Below, piece after piece: positions 34,140 through 44,339 of a DNA stretch of 64,000 bases (the stretch's first letter is position 1; the number at the start of each line of letters is the position of its first letter). The notes under the pieces were generated by a model, which saw nothing but the letters and a program-made list of their open reading frames with translations, was not told the DNA's origin and made no database searches. Position numbers and translations under genes: made by a program. Location: positions 372,855,387 to 372,919,386 of the forward strand of contig OX336388.2 in the NCBI GenBank assembly GCA_946902985.2, written 5' to 3'. The DNA is from Meconema thalassinum. Taxonomy: Eukaryota; Arthropoda; Insecta; Orthoptera; Tettigoniidae.

Positions 34140-35080
34140 CAAATTACTATTATTGCCTTTCCGTGTGCTTTTTATACCTTCAGCCAGGTATTGCCTGGGT
34201 ATTTCCTTTTATACCTATGTCAAGGTTTACAACATTCCTGTGAATGCTAGTGTGTTATTTTGACTGAACGACGCAGATTCTTTGTAAATATGTGATCCAA
34301 CTGATGTCAGTTAACTCAGTCCTAACCTCTGTTTCTAACGAAATAAACGACAGTACACAATTAATATCTGTTATAGAGGCCCAATTGGACTAATTGAGTA
34401 AACGGAGTAATAACACACACAATACAGGGCATAGATTAAACTATTTTAAACGAAATATGTGTGGTAATGTTATTATTATTATTATTACTAGTCGCTACAC
34501 CAAGAAGGGGACTGGTTCCCTAATTGAAACAGCAGCAGTCTTTAGAGAAATGGCAACGTTGTTCCGCTGAGTTGAACGTCGTATAACTAGGACATTACAC
34601 AGTTTACTAAACCATAATATTATACTGTATACTCACAAAGAGCTACTAAATATACTACAGGAAATTGCAGGGTACTAAAAGAACTTCCACTCCAGAGTCA
34701 TAAACCGTGGAGACGAGACATTTGATATATGGGGGCGTTCGACGCGCCGAGAATAGCTTAGGAGTCACTAACAGCAGGTTCGATTAAATTCATTAATGTG
34801 GGTATTCAGCGAGCAAGCGTCGCGTATAATTCAAAGCAGATGATAAACTTGTGCAGGCGGGAGAATGGGGACATCTCCTCCTGATGTTAGTAGATAAAAG
34901 ACAGTGTCGATATTGTGGGTTTTACGACTGTCATTAGAACTGAGAGAAGTAATTAAATGAATGGTATCGAAGACTCACACAATTTAACGTTGGATTTAGT
35001 AGATCCTCTCCGTTATAGGGAAATAAATACCAGATCAGTTTATTAACTGAGAAATGTTTAATTAGTGATATTACTTCTCC
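34140..35080. other. Unassigned stretch
   Basis: About 900 bp without supported coding content; a short (ATT)n run lies near 34468-34485. Confidence 0.45.
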
Positions 35081-35081
35081 T

Positions 35082-35480
35082 AGTGTAGCGGCTAGCATTC
35101 TTGGCTGTCACCCCAGAGGTCCAGGTTCGATTTATGCATCTGGCAAAAAATGTAATTCATGTCTGAGGACTAGAACGGGGTACTCTCAGCCTAGTAGAAC
35201 TAAGAAGAGATGGGTTCGCTTCCAACCTCAGTCATCTTGGAAGTGGTTTTTAGTGGTTTCTCACTTCTACTCGAGGCAAATGCCGGGATTGTACCTAATT
35301 TAAGGCCATGACTGCCTCCTTCCCAATCTTCACCTGAATTACAAATACACACATTAATACAGCCATCACAATAATACAGGTTAAAAGACAAAATTACACT
35401 TACATACACACACACACCCAAGTACATGGATTTGAATGAACACGATGTACAAGCCCCTCAAATGAAACAACAACATATTG
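35082..35480 (+). mobile_element. SINE family F, best copy
   Basis: A tRNA-like head (AGTGTAGCGGCTAGCATTC; GGTCCAGGTTCGATTTATG) starts near 35082. The core reads GGACTAGAACGGGGTACTC and GCCGGGATTGTACCTAATTT, and the tail reads ACACATTAATACAGCCATCA to AGCCCCTCAAATGAAAC, followed by AACAACA. The tail is homologous to that of SINE B1. No protein. Confidence 0.8.
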
Positions 35481-35875
35481 TGGTGCATGAGCGGTAGAAT
35501 GTCACCTCATCATCCCAACCTCGGAGGTTTTTATAATGGAAGGCAAAATCCAGGCCATTTTGATTTGTAAGGTCGGTTCGCTAAAATACCTTCGCTGGTT
35601 ACAAGACAAAGTTGTTGTTGTTAATTCATTTTTATAGGGCTCGAAAAGTCTTTATACAGGGTGGCGCACGAAAGGAGTCACAATTTGTTTCTTACAGAAT
35701 TTATCAGTCACACTCGATATTCCGTTGAGAATCTCAACAGTAGTATGAATAGAGCATGGAGAAACAAATGATGAGTTACCGGTACTATGGGAGACTAGTG
35801 TTTACAACAATGGCCGACAATGGAAGAGCAGTAGCGATCAGCAGTTGTGTTACTCTTTCAAGAAGCAAAGAGTCT
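35481..35875. other. No recognised element
   Basis: About 390 bp; a phrase ACAGGGTGGCGCACGAAAGG near 35655 looks like the terminus of a DNA transposon, but I could not find its partner. Confidence 0.35.
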
Positions 35876-36529
35876 TTTATGTTCGACGATGTCGAAATGT
35901 AAACATTATTTGTCAGAAAACGGTATCATAATGAGGCTCATTATAACACTATTTTTCATTATGAAACAGTTTCTCCCACCAATCAGAGCTCAAGAAACAG
36001 TTGTGTGACCAATTAGGTAAAGATATCTTCGCGCATGCGCTCAAAATCCAACATGTCTATTTAAATTACCGAAAGTGCACCGTCCATATGTTTGCGTAAA
36101 TGAACTGGCAAATACGAGACAAGAAATAGCACTGTACCTTAATATCCCGAAATCCAATTCCTACACAGCACATTGCTTTCAAACGACTTCGGTGACAGTT
36201 TTACTGAATACTGGTGCACAATCTGCACATATGGCATTGAAGCACACAGAGCGCATGCGTCGGTCGGTCAGAGAGCTTGGAAAACAGAGATATCCTACCC
36301 AGCGCTGCACTCCGATCACAAAATTCAAGTGACTGAATCTCAACAGATATTTATGAATATTTATGTTAAAACATATAATAAAGTTATAATATGGATGTAT
36401 AGAACTAGCACCGATAGAGCGCACTGCTGTTATACTGGGTAAGCGCAAGGCGCTCTTCATTTGTCTCCAGTGTTCTCATGCCGCTAATATCCACGAATTT
36501 AAGTCGTTTAAATTGCTATTTTCGTGACT

Positions 36530-36802
36530 ATGCCGAGCTATTGCAGTGTTCCTCTTTGCAAAAATCAAGGAAGCCCGTTATCGTTTCTCCAATTTTAACA
36601 AAATAAAGAAATGAGGAAGAAATGGTTACATGCTAATAGAAGGGAACATTTCGGTGAAAAAAATCTGACCGAAAATATTAAAGTGTGTTCCCATCATTTT
36701 CAACTCGATGACTTTACGAAAACTGTGTTGGGCAAGTGTGATTTACAAAGGGAAATAATTCCTACCTATAAACTGATTAGACATTTCGATAACAACCACT
36801 GA
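36530..36802 (+). pseudogene. THAP-type zinc-finger relic
   Basis: From ATG 36530 the frame begins MPSYCSVPLCKNQG (C-x4-C) and is broken by TAA after 22 codons. In the same frame it continues with EMRKKWLHANRR and VCSHHFQLDDF (C-x2-H), then stops at 36802. C-x4-C, a conserved W about 30 residues on and C-x2-H spaced some 45 residues later are the C2CH zinc-binding pattern of THAP domains, the DNA-binding part of P-element transposases and of host proteins derived from them. There is no downstream catalytic core. I read it as a relic within the inverted-repeat-bounded element, not as a host gene. Confidence 0.72.
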
Positions 36803-37845
36803 ATTTATGCGTTTGTATTTGAAGGCAAAAGAGCAAGATTAAAACCGGGCACTGTTCCATCGTTTTTTCCGTCGACCACGAACACAACAAAAATAAGGAA
36901 GAGGCCATACACAAGAAAATTGCCGAATTACCACGATAAGCCTACAATATCGGAATCTGCAGAAATTATCTCCATTGAAGTACGGTACAGGAAGAAGTTA
37001 ATGTAACATTTGTGACTCCCATTTTCAAAGGCATCAATACTCGGACAAATACTTCAAGAATACATTTCACAACATTAACAGTCACAAACGTATTATGGTT
37101 GGTTTCTTGAAATCAGAATTAATCGTCAACTTCCATCTGCCCGACAGAGAATGTGGTACCGGTAGTGACTGACTTCTACATTCTTGAGACATAAGTTAGT
37201 CAATGAATGGAAACAGTTCGTGGCCCTAAAGCAGGGTTTCTCAAACTTTTCAAATATTGTACCCCTAAGTCGTTTCCAAGTGGTACGGGAACGATTCGTT
37301 CTGAGAAATTGACAAAATGACATCAGAACCAAACGTTGCGATGAATTTTGAGGTATACAGTACCGGTACGGTATTAACTTTCTTTGATAATGTTTACACC
37401 TTAAAACATGACAGCTTCATGTAAGCTATCAAGCAAAAAAAGACATGTCTATAAGCAAGAGGAGCAAGTGCATATTTAAATCTCTATTTATGATTTAAAT
37501 CTTATGGAGATATATTTATCAATATAGGCCTACAATACTCAAGAATTTTGACTCCTATTCATTATTTGAATAATAAAGCGTGTTAGGATTTTGTTATTAC
37601 CGTTGTAGCCTATTAATTCTTCCTTCCTCCCACTAGTTTTAGCCTCTCGAGTCCGTAGCTCATTTTGCAGCTGTTTAACTCTTAAACGCTGAAAATCGTC
37701 CATAATATATTAGAGGATATACCTACACAATTAATTAATATAGTCTTGGAGTAATATTAGAGGAGATATAATTTACTTTAGCTTAGAAAACTCGGTCACA
37801 ATCTATACATTCCTCGCATCTGACTGGGGGAAACATAGGACGATC
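36803..37845. other. Interior of THAP element without readable transposase
   Basis: A possible continuation of the THAP protein in another frame (lysine- and arginine-rich, about 36830-37000) is visible after a frame change. Beyond 37010 nothing coding is supported, suggesting internal decay or deletion. Confidence 0.45.
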
Positions 37846-38070
37846 GCCTTGCGCTTACCCAGTACTACACGGGCGCTATCTGGCGCGAACTTTCTCAGGC
37901 TACATCCCTATTATCGTCGAACATAAACATAAACGGTTGTGTGCAACTCGCCTATAATGGTAATTAAGACACTCGTATGGAAATTACGAGTATAAAATTC
38001 GCTTACGCTCGTTTTATAAACATACTCGTGTCTTAATTGTTGTCATTATAGCCTCGTTGCATAATGTACT

Positions 38071-38504
38071 GGTATTGACTCAGAGGCGTTTTCGACTACA
38101 GTTTCTTCATGCAATAATAATTGAACTATTCACAAGCTGTATGAGAAATTTGTGTGGGGAAAGAACAATATTGGAACCGAAGCGACTTCGACAGGATTAG
38201 AAACTCCGATCTCCTGACTTGATGCAGCCACCCATCGCAGCCATGGTGTGCTAATTATATTTAAATTGCAGCCAATGGCCATAGCGGGGTATAGCCTATT
38301 AATTGAACGCGTTTTTTTTGATGTATTAATTTTCGGTCTTTTCACATTTAGGTGTCCACCAGTAAAATTTAAATTTCATTCCAAATTTGTATACCGGTAC
38401 TAAATCTGTGTTTAGAGGGGCAGATGACCTTGTAGTTCCACCCCTTAAAACAACGATAACTAAATAACTTAATTGAACGCCCGTAGGCTCCCCATCAATA
38501 TCAA
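38071..38504. other. Unassigned, with SINE C end at right
   Basis: The phrase CCACCCCTTAAAACAACGAT near 38439 is the inverse of the conserved 3' end of family C, so a short plus-oriented fragment of that family lies at about 38405-38460. The rest is unassigned. Confidence 0.4.
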
Positions 38505-38800
38505 TTTCATGCAGTTCCAACTTTGACTACCAGAGATGCCACTGTCACTGACACCTAGTGGCGAACGTTGGAACTTGACAGAGCGTTTCTAATCAAATAA
38601 TCTACAAATTTAGCTACCCATTGTAGTGGTAGGCTCTTTTACATGCCATAAATTTATGACATGGGCTCACCTACCCTCGGAAGGAAGTCATACTGAAGAA
38701 TTTTAACGCTCTTAAAAATCCAATGATCCGCGGGTTTGAACCCGCGATCTTGGGCATAGCAGTTCAGCTTGATACCGACTATACCACCGAAGCCGGCTAA
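38505..38800 (-). mobile_element. SINE B fragment
   Basis: On the minus strand from 38795: GGCTTCGGTGGTATAGTCGG (A-box) and GCGGGTTCAAACCCGCG (B-box), then the B core (TTTTTAAGAGCGTT; TAAATTTATGGCATG). The tail is missing, so B1 or B2 cannot be decided. Confidence 0.75.
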
Positions 38801-39142
38801 GCCGCGGGGTAAGACAAATCTCAGTCTCAATCACAAGATAAGTCGCTGAATGAGTTTCAGTCTTTTCTGCTAAATAGCTGTCGAAAATGTTGAAATTGGT
38901 GCGTGGATTAAACGATCTACTGTATACCAGGTATCTGAAACTATACGATTCCGATTATAATTATCATTTGTTATCCGAATCTCCTACTATCTGGGCAGGC
39001 CGCGCTGCCCACTACAGCAGAAGTCCTCAAAGTGGGGGGGGGGGGCTCTGCTGGGGGCGCAGACAGTGATAAAGGGGGCCGCCGGCTCTTATTGAAATAT
39101 TTATATTTCATATTCGGTAACAAATATTACTATCCTCATATC
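38801..39142. other. Unassigned interval with G-run
   Basis: About 340 bp. AGAAGTCCTCAAAGTGGGG near 39020 resembles the terminus of hAT-type MITEs but no partner end was found. Confidence 0.35.
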
Positions 39143-39440
39143 CAAAATACTGGAATGCAGTCGAAATAAACCAGAAACCTCTATGGACATCAAATTGGCA
39201 GGTGAAAAGCTGAAGGAAGTAGGAGACTTCTGTTACTTAGGAAGCATAATAACCAGTGATGGACGAAGCAAAGAGGATATGAAAAGTAGGTTGGCTCAGG
39301 CAAGGAAAGCATTTCTACAAAAAAGGAATCTGTTGACATCGAATATAGATTTAGGTATTAGGAAGTCATTTTTGAAAACCTTTGTCTGGAGCGTGGCGAT
39401 CTATGGAAGTGAAACTTGGACTATTGGTGCAGCAGGAAAT

Positions 39441-39471
<31 letters not shown>

Positions 39472-40175
39472 TCGTATGGCTTTTAGTGCCGGGAGTGTCC
39501 GAAGACATGTTCGGCTCGCCTGAGTCTGTAGCTGCTTCCAGCGGACACCCTGAAGGGTGAGCTACAAGTTCCGTTCAATTTCAAGTAGTTCCAACTTTCG
39601 CCACCATATATCAATGATACCTAGTGGTGAACGTTGGAACTTTGATAGAGCGTTCTGACGAAATCTAACCTAACAAATTCTGCTTTACACAAGTTTAGTC
39701 TGTGAAAGGATCTTTCACATGCCATAAATCTTTGACACGGGGCCGTCGGCTTTACTCCCCCTCCGAAGGAAGGCATACTGAAGGATTTTTAACGCTCTTA
39801 AAAATCCGACGACTTCGGCCGGGTTTGAACCCACTATCTTGGGCACAGCAGTTCAGCTTGATACCGACTACGCCACCGAAGACGCTGCAGCAGGAAAGAG
39901 GAGAATTGAAGCATTTGAAATGTGGTGTTACAGGAGAATGAAGAAGATCAGATGGGTAGATAGGGTTACACCCAGGAATAGCATGATTAGTTATGGAAGG
40001 AAGGGTCGAGGACAAGAACTGTAGGAGAAGACCAAGGTTAGAATATGTTAAACAGATTGACTCGGATGTAGGGCGTGGTAGCTATGTAGAGATGAAACGA
40101 TTAGCTCAGGACAGGGGACATGAAGCGCTGCATCAAACCAGTCAAAAGACTGAAGACTCAAACAAGAACATCATA
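39143..40175 (+). pseudogene. RTE/BovB-type LINE 3' fragment, split by a SINE
   Basis: This is a plus-strand, 5'-truncated copy of the LINE family whose intact member is at 57389-60364. Readable parts: MDIKLAGEKLKEVGDFCYLG (39183), RKAFLQKRNLLTSNIDLGIR and YGSETWTIG near 39410. Then comes a 446-bp SINE B2 insertion, then AGKRRIEAFEMWCYRRM. After VDRV about 105 bp are missing compared with the intact copy. A frame change leads to EGRVEDKN-like and VEMKRLAQD. The end GACTGAAGACTCAAACAA is that of the intact copy. It encodes only the C-terminal region after RT. Confidence 0.88.
39440..39885 (-). mobile_element. SINE B2 inserted in LINE fragment
   Basis: An exact 12-bp duplication TGCAGCAGGAAA flanks it (39428-39439 and 39886-39897). 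On the minus strand the head is GTCTTCGGTGGCGTAGTCGG with GGGTTCAAACCCGG following a TA-rich spacer. It has the B2 tail (GGCACTAAAAGCCATACGAT) and a (AAAT)n end. Length 446 bp. Confidence 0.94.
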
Positions 40176-40658
40176 TCCATGAACCTATCATAGGCAGGAA
40201 GTTCCCACGATCATTCAACACTAATAATCTTATACTTTTGCTGTCTTATTTCACAAGAACTGACCTGACCAGTAGATCCTGCCAGCAGGAATTCTGATAA
40301 AAGGTGTAAAGTAGCATTTCCCACACAACACCCTTTCACCCGTCACCCCCAAAACAACCACTAATGACAATAAGCCGCTTGACAATGTGACCGCCAATTG
40401 CTTACAAGAATAGATTCTTCTATTTCTGCCATTGTCGATTCGAATTCAGCCAGACCTTTGCAGTCAGTTCAAAGACAGTGAGTGAACGGATGAATTCTAG
40501 TGTGTGTTCAATGGAAGTGGTTAGCCTGAATTACAATAATCTGATACAAGTGACGCTGTTACCCATGGATAAAAGTGGCTTATTAGCAGTGGTAAAAAGA
40601 GACCCCATGAATGTGATAGTGCCTGCTCCCCTTCGGACATGTTCAGTCCTAAGTAAAA
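40176..40658. other. No recognisable feature
   Basis: About 480 bp; the ORF at 40478-40663 has no domain. Confidence 0.45.
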
Positions 40659-40792
40659 AATAATAAGGGGGATCGGTGCACTAGATATTTTATCTTTCAG
40701 AAGGGGGTGCGAAAGAAAACGTTTGAGAACTCCTGTCCCTACACCATCACGGACCACGCCACCGCACATTTTCATGTCTTGATAGAGAGGCG

Positions 40793-41143
40793 TTTTTTTT
40801 TTTTTTAAGCGTATGACTTTTAGTGCCGGGAGTGTCCGAGGACATGTTCGGCTCGCCAGTTTTGTAGCTGCTTCGAGGCGGACACCCAATGGGTGAGCTA
40901 CACGTACCGTCGTGTGTGGAGTGTTGTCTGGGGAGGAAAGTTTGAATGTAAGGACAAGGAGTTGGAAGGTAGCGGCTGTGGCCTATAGTTAGGGACTAAC
41001 CCCGGCTTTTGCCAGGAAGGCAGATGGAAAACCACAGAAAACCATCTTCAAGGTTGTCGGCGGGGGGATTCGAACCTCCTCGCCTCCCGGATGTGAGCGA
41101 CTGCCTGCAGTCATGCCGTAACGACCACGGCTAACTCACCCGG
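40793..41143 (-). mobile_element. tRNA-headed SINE, family X, left copy
   Basis: Flanked by TAGAGAGGCG (40783-40792) and TAGAGGGGCG (41144-41153), 9 of 10 identical. On the minus strand the head reads GAGTTAGCCGTGGTCGTTAC (A-box) and GGAGGTTCGAATCCCC (B-box). The tail (GGCACTAAAAGTCATACGCT then A-rich) is the B2 tail, although head and core differ from B. Confidence 0.87.
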
Positions 41144-41273
41144 TAGAGGGGCGCTATGCGGTAGCCTTTGGAATGACGTCGAGATGTCTGTGATCTCCAA
41201 GGCGACATGCTAGAGCCACCTGTGCGCCAAGATCTGAACTAAACTTGTAGTTTGGCATCACAGAAATGGCTTT

Positions 41274-41636
41274 AGGTGATGATGATGATAATTGTTGTTT
41301 TAAGGGGCCTAACATCTAGGTTATCGCCCCCTAATTGGTTGGGCGATGGTGAAAGATGAGATGAGAATGAAAACTGTAACTAATATTCTACTAACTACAG
41401 ACTTACATACTAAAAGAAGAAATGGTAAACAAATAAGAGATGAGGCAAATAAGGCCAGGAAGGAAAGAAATGCCTTCAACTCTCGAAGAATGAGGATTGA
41501 GGGACTTGGAAGGAAGGAAGGAGAGCCATGAAAGTCATATGGGGAAGAAAAAGAGGAGAGGGCCCGCCCCAAAGTCATACAACCTTCCTCCTTGAGGGCC
41601 TTGTGCAGAAGGCAGGAGATAACCTGAAAAGGAAAA
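41274..41636 (-). mobile_element. SINE-like family C, truncated left-repeat copy
   Basis: The (GATGAT)n tail and GTTGTTTTAAGGGGCC start at about 41277, preceded by ATGGCTTTAGG. The complete sister in the right repeat (43644-44232) is flanked by that same word on both sides. Here the head end is missing because the element is cut where the Helentron-like element begins. Confidence 0.82.
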
Positions 41637-41638
41637 CA

Positions 41639-43021
41639 AGAAGTTCCGTTAAGAACTATACAGCCTACTTTTCATGCCAATGATTATTCTACAGTATAAG
41701 AACCTATCTAGAATAATGACGAAATTAAGTTAGTAATATCGAAATATCTAATTAGTTCAAAATATACCTGGTATAATGTAGCCTAATAGAGCACTACAGT
41801 TGGCAGCCCTGGTGACTGAATATATTCTTAGTTCCACCTCTTAAGGTACAGAATACAAAATTTGGTTGAAGTCCAATGGACGTTACATGCAGTTAGTCAC
41901 TGGATCTATCAGCACGCGTAAAAGCATGTTGCCAACAATACCATGCGTGTGCTGGTCAGAAATAATCTGAATTATTATGATATCTTGTTGTGGCAGTTTT
42001 GGATGAAATCCATTTGTTGTATAGAAGTTACATGTACTTTAAAATTGGAATATCAGCAGGCATAGAATCATGTTGGCAGCACTGTCTTGTATTAATTACT
42101 CCAAATTAATCTAGAATGTCAGGTGCTATACGTGTGCAAAGTATAGAGCTGTTGGCTTGCATACTTTCTGATATATTGATATTAGGGTAAAAAGAATATA
42201 GACAGCATTTATTAACAGTTGGCAGCCCTGATTGCTCTTATCAATACTCATAGTCATATGTGTTATGGTACACATAGCACATACGAAATTTGGTTGAAAT
42301 CCAACTGATAGTATAGAAGTTACATGTATTAAAAAATTGGTACTATCAGCAGGCTTATAATCATGTTGGTAGAACTGACGTATATAAGTTACTCCAAATT
42401 AATCTAAAATGTCAGAATATATGTGCGCATAGTTTAAAGCTGTTGGCTTGCATACTTTCTGATATATTGGTATTTGGATAAAAAAAATAGAGAGAGCAAT
42501 TATTAACAGTTGGCAACCCTGGTGGCGCTTAAGAATACGCTCAGTCATATCTGTTTATGTACAGATATTACATTCAAAATTTGGTTGAAATCCAATTGAT
42601 AGTGTAGAAGTTATATGCATTTAAACATTGGACCTATCAGAAGGCTTAAAATTATTTTGGCAACACTGTCATGGTTGGCCTCCTGGAAATTAAACTGAAA
42701 TAGTATTATCTACATGTGTGCCAATTTTGGAATAGCTCCCATGCATACCTTGCAAGATATCCAACATGGAGCTCAAATTTCTAGTGCGTTTTTTCAGCAG
42801 TTGGTAGCACTGACATCATTTTCAAATATGGACGTGAGCTATTCCGGTGCCCATCTTTACTCATACTAAATTTGGTTTTGATTGCTGCAGCCGTTTAGGG
42901 GTTGATATGGGGGGGACACACACACAGCCAGACAGACAGCCAGACAGACAGACACACATTTCCCGGATCGATCTCATAAGTCTACTTTTTCCTAATTTTT
43001 GCAAAATGTGAAAAGTAGGCT
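41639..43021 (-). mobile_element. Helentron-like element, copy 2
   Basis: In minus orientation the 5' end is at 43021 (GAAAAGTAGGCT at 43010-43021) and the 3' end near 41639. The 3' side has the hairpin AAGTTCCGTTAAGAACT and the subterminal AGCCTACTTTTCATGCC (41662). A (GACA)n/(CAGA)n run lies at 42912-42957, the same place as in copy 1. Internal units repeat at about 292 bp (TCAGCAGGC near 42054 and 42346, TCAGAAGGC near 42637). It is collinear with copy 1 (30004-31357) over its length. Confidence 0.72.
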
Positions 43022-44011
43022 AATAATAAGGGGGAGGGGTGCACTAGATATTTTATCTTTCAGAAGGGGGTGCGAAAGAAAACGTTTGAGAACTCCTGTC
43101 CCTACACCATCACGGACCACGCCACCGCACATTTTCATGTCTTGATAGAGAGGCGTTGTTGTTGTTTTTTTTAAGCGTATGACTTTTAGTGCCGGGAGTG
43201 TCCGAGGACATATTCGGCTCGCCAGTTTTGTAGCTGCTTCGAGGCGGACACCCAATGGGTGAGCTGCAAATAGCGTCGCGTGTGGAGTGTTGTCTTGGGG
43301 AGGAAAGTTTGAATGTAAGGACAAGGAGTTGGAAGGTAGCGGCTGTGGCCTATAGTTAGGAACCAACCCCGGCATTTGCCAGGAAGGCAGATGGGAAACC
43401 ACAGAAAACCATCTTCAAGGTTGCCGGCGGGGGGATTCGAACCTCCTCGCCTCCCGGATGTGAGCGACTGCCTGCAGTCATGCCGTAACGACCACGGCTA
43501 ACTCACCCGGTAGAGGGGCGCTATGCGGTAGCCTTTGGAATGACGTCGAGATGTCTGTGATCTCCAAGGCGACATGCTAGAGCCACCTGTGCGCCAAGAT
43601 CTGAACTAAACTTGTAGTTTGGCATCACAGAAATGGCTTTAGGCGATGATGATGATAATAATTGTTGTTTTAAGGGGCCTAACATCTAGGTTATCGGCCC
43701 CTAATTGGTTGGGCGATGGTGAAAGATGAGATGAGAATGAAAACTGTAACTAATATTCTACTAACTACAGACTTACATACTAGAAGAAGAAATGGTAAAC
43801 AAATAAGAGATGAGGCAAATAAGGCCAGGAAGGAAAGACATGCCCTCAACTCTCGAAGAATGAGGATTGAGGGACTTGGAAGGAAGGAAGGAGAGCCATG
43901 AAAGTCATATGGGGAAGAAAAAGAGGAGAGGGCCCGCCCCAAAGTCATACAACCTGCCTCCTTACCTTGAGGGCCTTGTGCAGAAGGCAGGAGATAACAT
44001 AAAAAGGAAAA
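43022..44011. repeat. Direct repeat R, right copy
   Basis: Second copy of 40659-41636, beginning exactly where the Helentron-like element ends. It contains the second copies of SINE X (43156-43510) and family C, here complete. It has an extra 5 bp (TTACC) near 43965. Confidence 0.93.
43156..43510 (-). mobile_element. SINE family X, right copy
   Basis: Same element as 40793-41143 with the same flanks (TAGAGAGGCG at 43146, TAGAGGGGCG at 43511), which shows that the SINE was inserted before the segment was duplicated. Confidence 0.87.
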
Positions 44012-44232
44012 GAAGGCTGACCACTCGAAGAATGAGGGTATCAGGAAAGATGAGAAAAGGCCAATTAAGGCGGGAAGGTGAAAGAATCCCTAGGCTTCGG
44101 ATACCCTAATACCGTCGGGGTCGGAAGAGAACAAGAGTTGACCAAGAGAGGTTGACAGGAAAGAAGACAGAGAGGACCCCGGCACAAGTAAGTGTAAGCA
44201 ATGCCGGGCTCAGCTGGGGTCCCGTGGTCGAT
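43644..44232 (-). mobile_element. SINE-like family C, complete right-repeat copy
   Basis: Exact 11-bp duplication ATGGCTTTAGG at 43633-43643 and 44233-44243. The tail is (GATGAT)n plus AATAATTGTTGTTTTAAGG; the head end contains CCGTCGGGGTC and CAGCTGGGGTC. It has no 29-bp minisatellite; the middle instead reads GAGGCAAATAAGGCCAGGAA, shared with 62432-63174. The ORFs across it on both strands (43691-43948, 43716-43901) are not genes. Confidence 0.87.
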
Positions 44233-44339
44233 ATGGCTTTAGGGAATATCAGTTTATTCCCGACTATGGTCACATTTCCAAGTCTTGGGCCTAGTCACCG
44301 CTCCCTAAATTAAAATATTAAAAGAATAAAATAATACAA

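Larger units (their letters stand above)
36393..37907 (+). mobile_element. THAP-domain transposon inserted in the foldback repeat
   Basis: Ends GGATGTA (36393) and inverted GGATGTA (ending 37907) are followed by diverged sequence. A well matched inverted block follows: TACTGGGTAAGCGCAAGGCG at 36433-36452 and its reverse complement at 37846-37866. The insertion splits the foldback repeat at a site that is continuous in the second copy at 63750-63765. No clean target duplication is visible. A THAP-type zinc finger ORF inside suggests a P-element-like or related THAP transposon, but no catalytic domain is seen in the remaining 1.1 kb. Confidence 0.65.
35876..38070. mobile_element. Foldback-type repeat, copy 1, interrupted
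   Basis: The element occurs here in two parts (35876-36392 and 37908-38070) and uninterrupted at 63516-63908. Shared landmarks are TTTATGTTCGAC at the left, TTTTTCATTATGAAACAG, ACAGATATTTATGAATATTT, and a right terminal palindrome that ends GTTGCATAATGTACT. In the palindrome, CTATAATGGTAATTAAGACA (37959) is repeated inverted about 100 bp later, with a smaller stem TATAAAAT...TTTTATA in the loop. No transposase belongs to it. The superfamily is unknown. Confidence 0.7.
40659..41636. repeat. Direct repeat R, left copy (about 980 bp)
   Basis: This segment is nearly identical to 43022-44011. It starts AATAATAAGGGGG and ends GATAACCTGAAAAGG before a Helentron-like element. It includes a hAT-like end (GTTTGAGAACTCCTG near 40714), SINE X (40793-41143) and the left part of a SINE-like family C copy (from 41274). 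Differences from the right copy are a handful of substitutions and small indels. Confidence 0.93.

Noticed and set aside
41321..43948. Conserved ORF pair of 85 and 61 codons in two places
   Set aside because: Conservation comes from the recent segment duplication; both strands are open over the same SINE-like sequence and no motif is visible.
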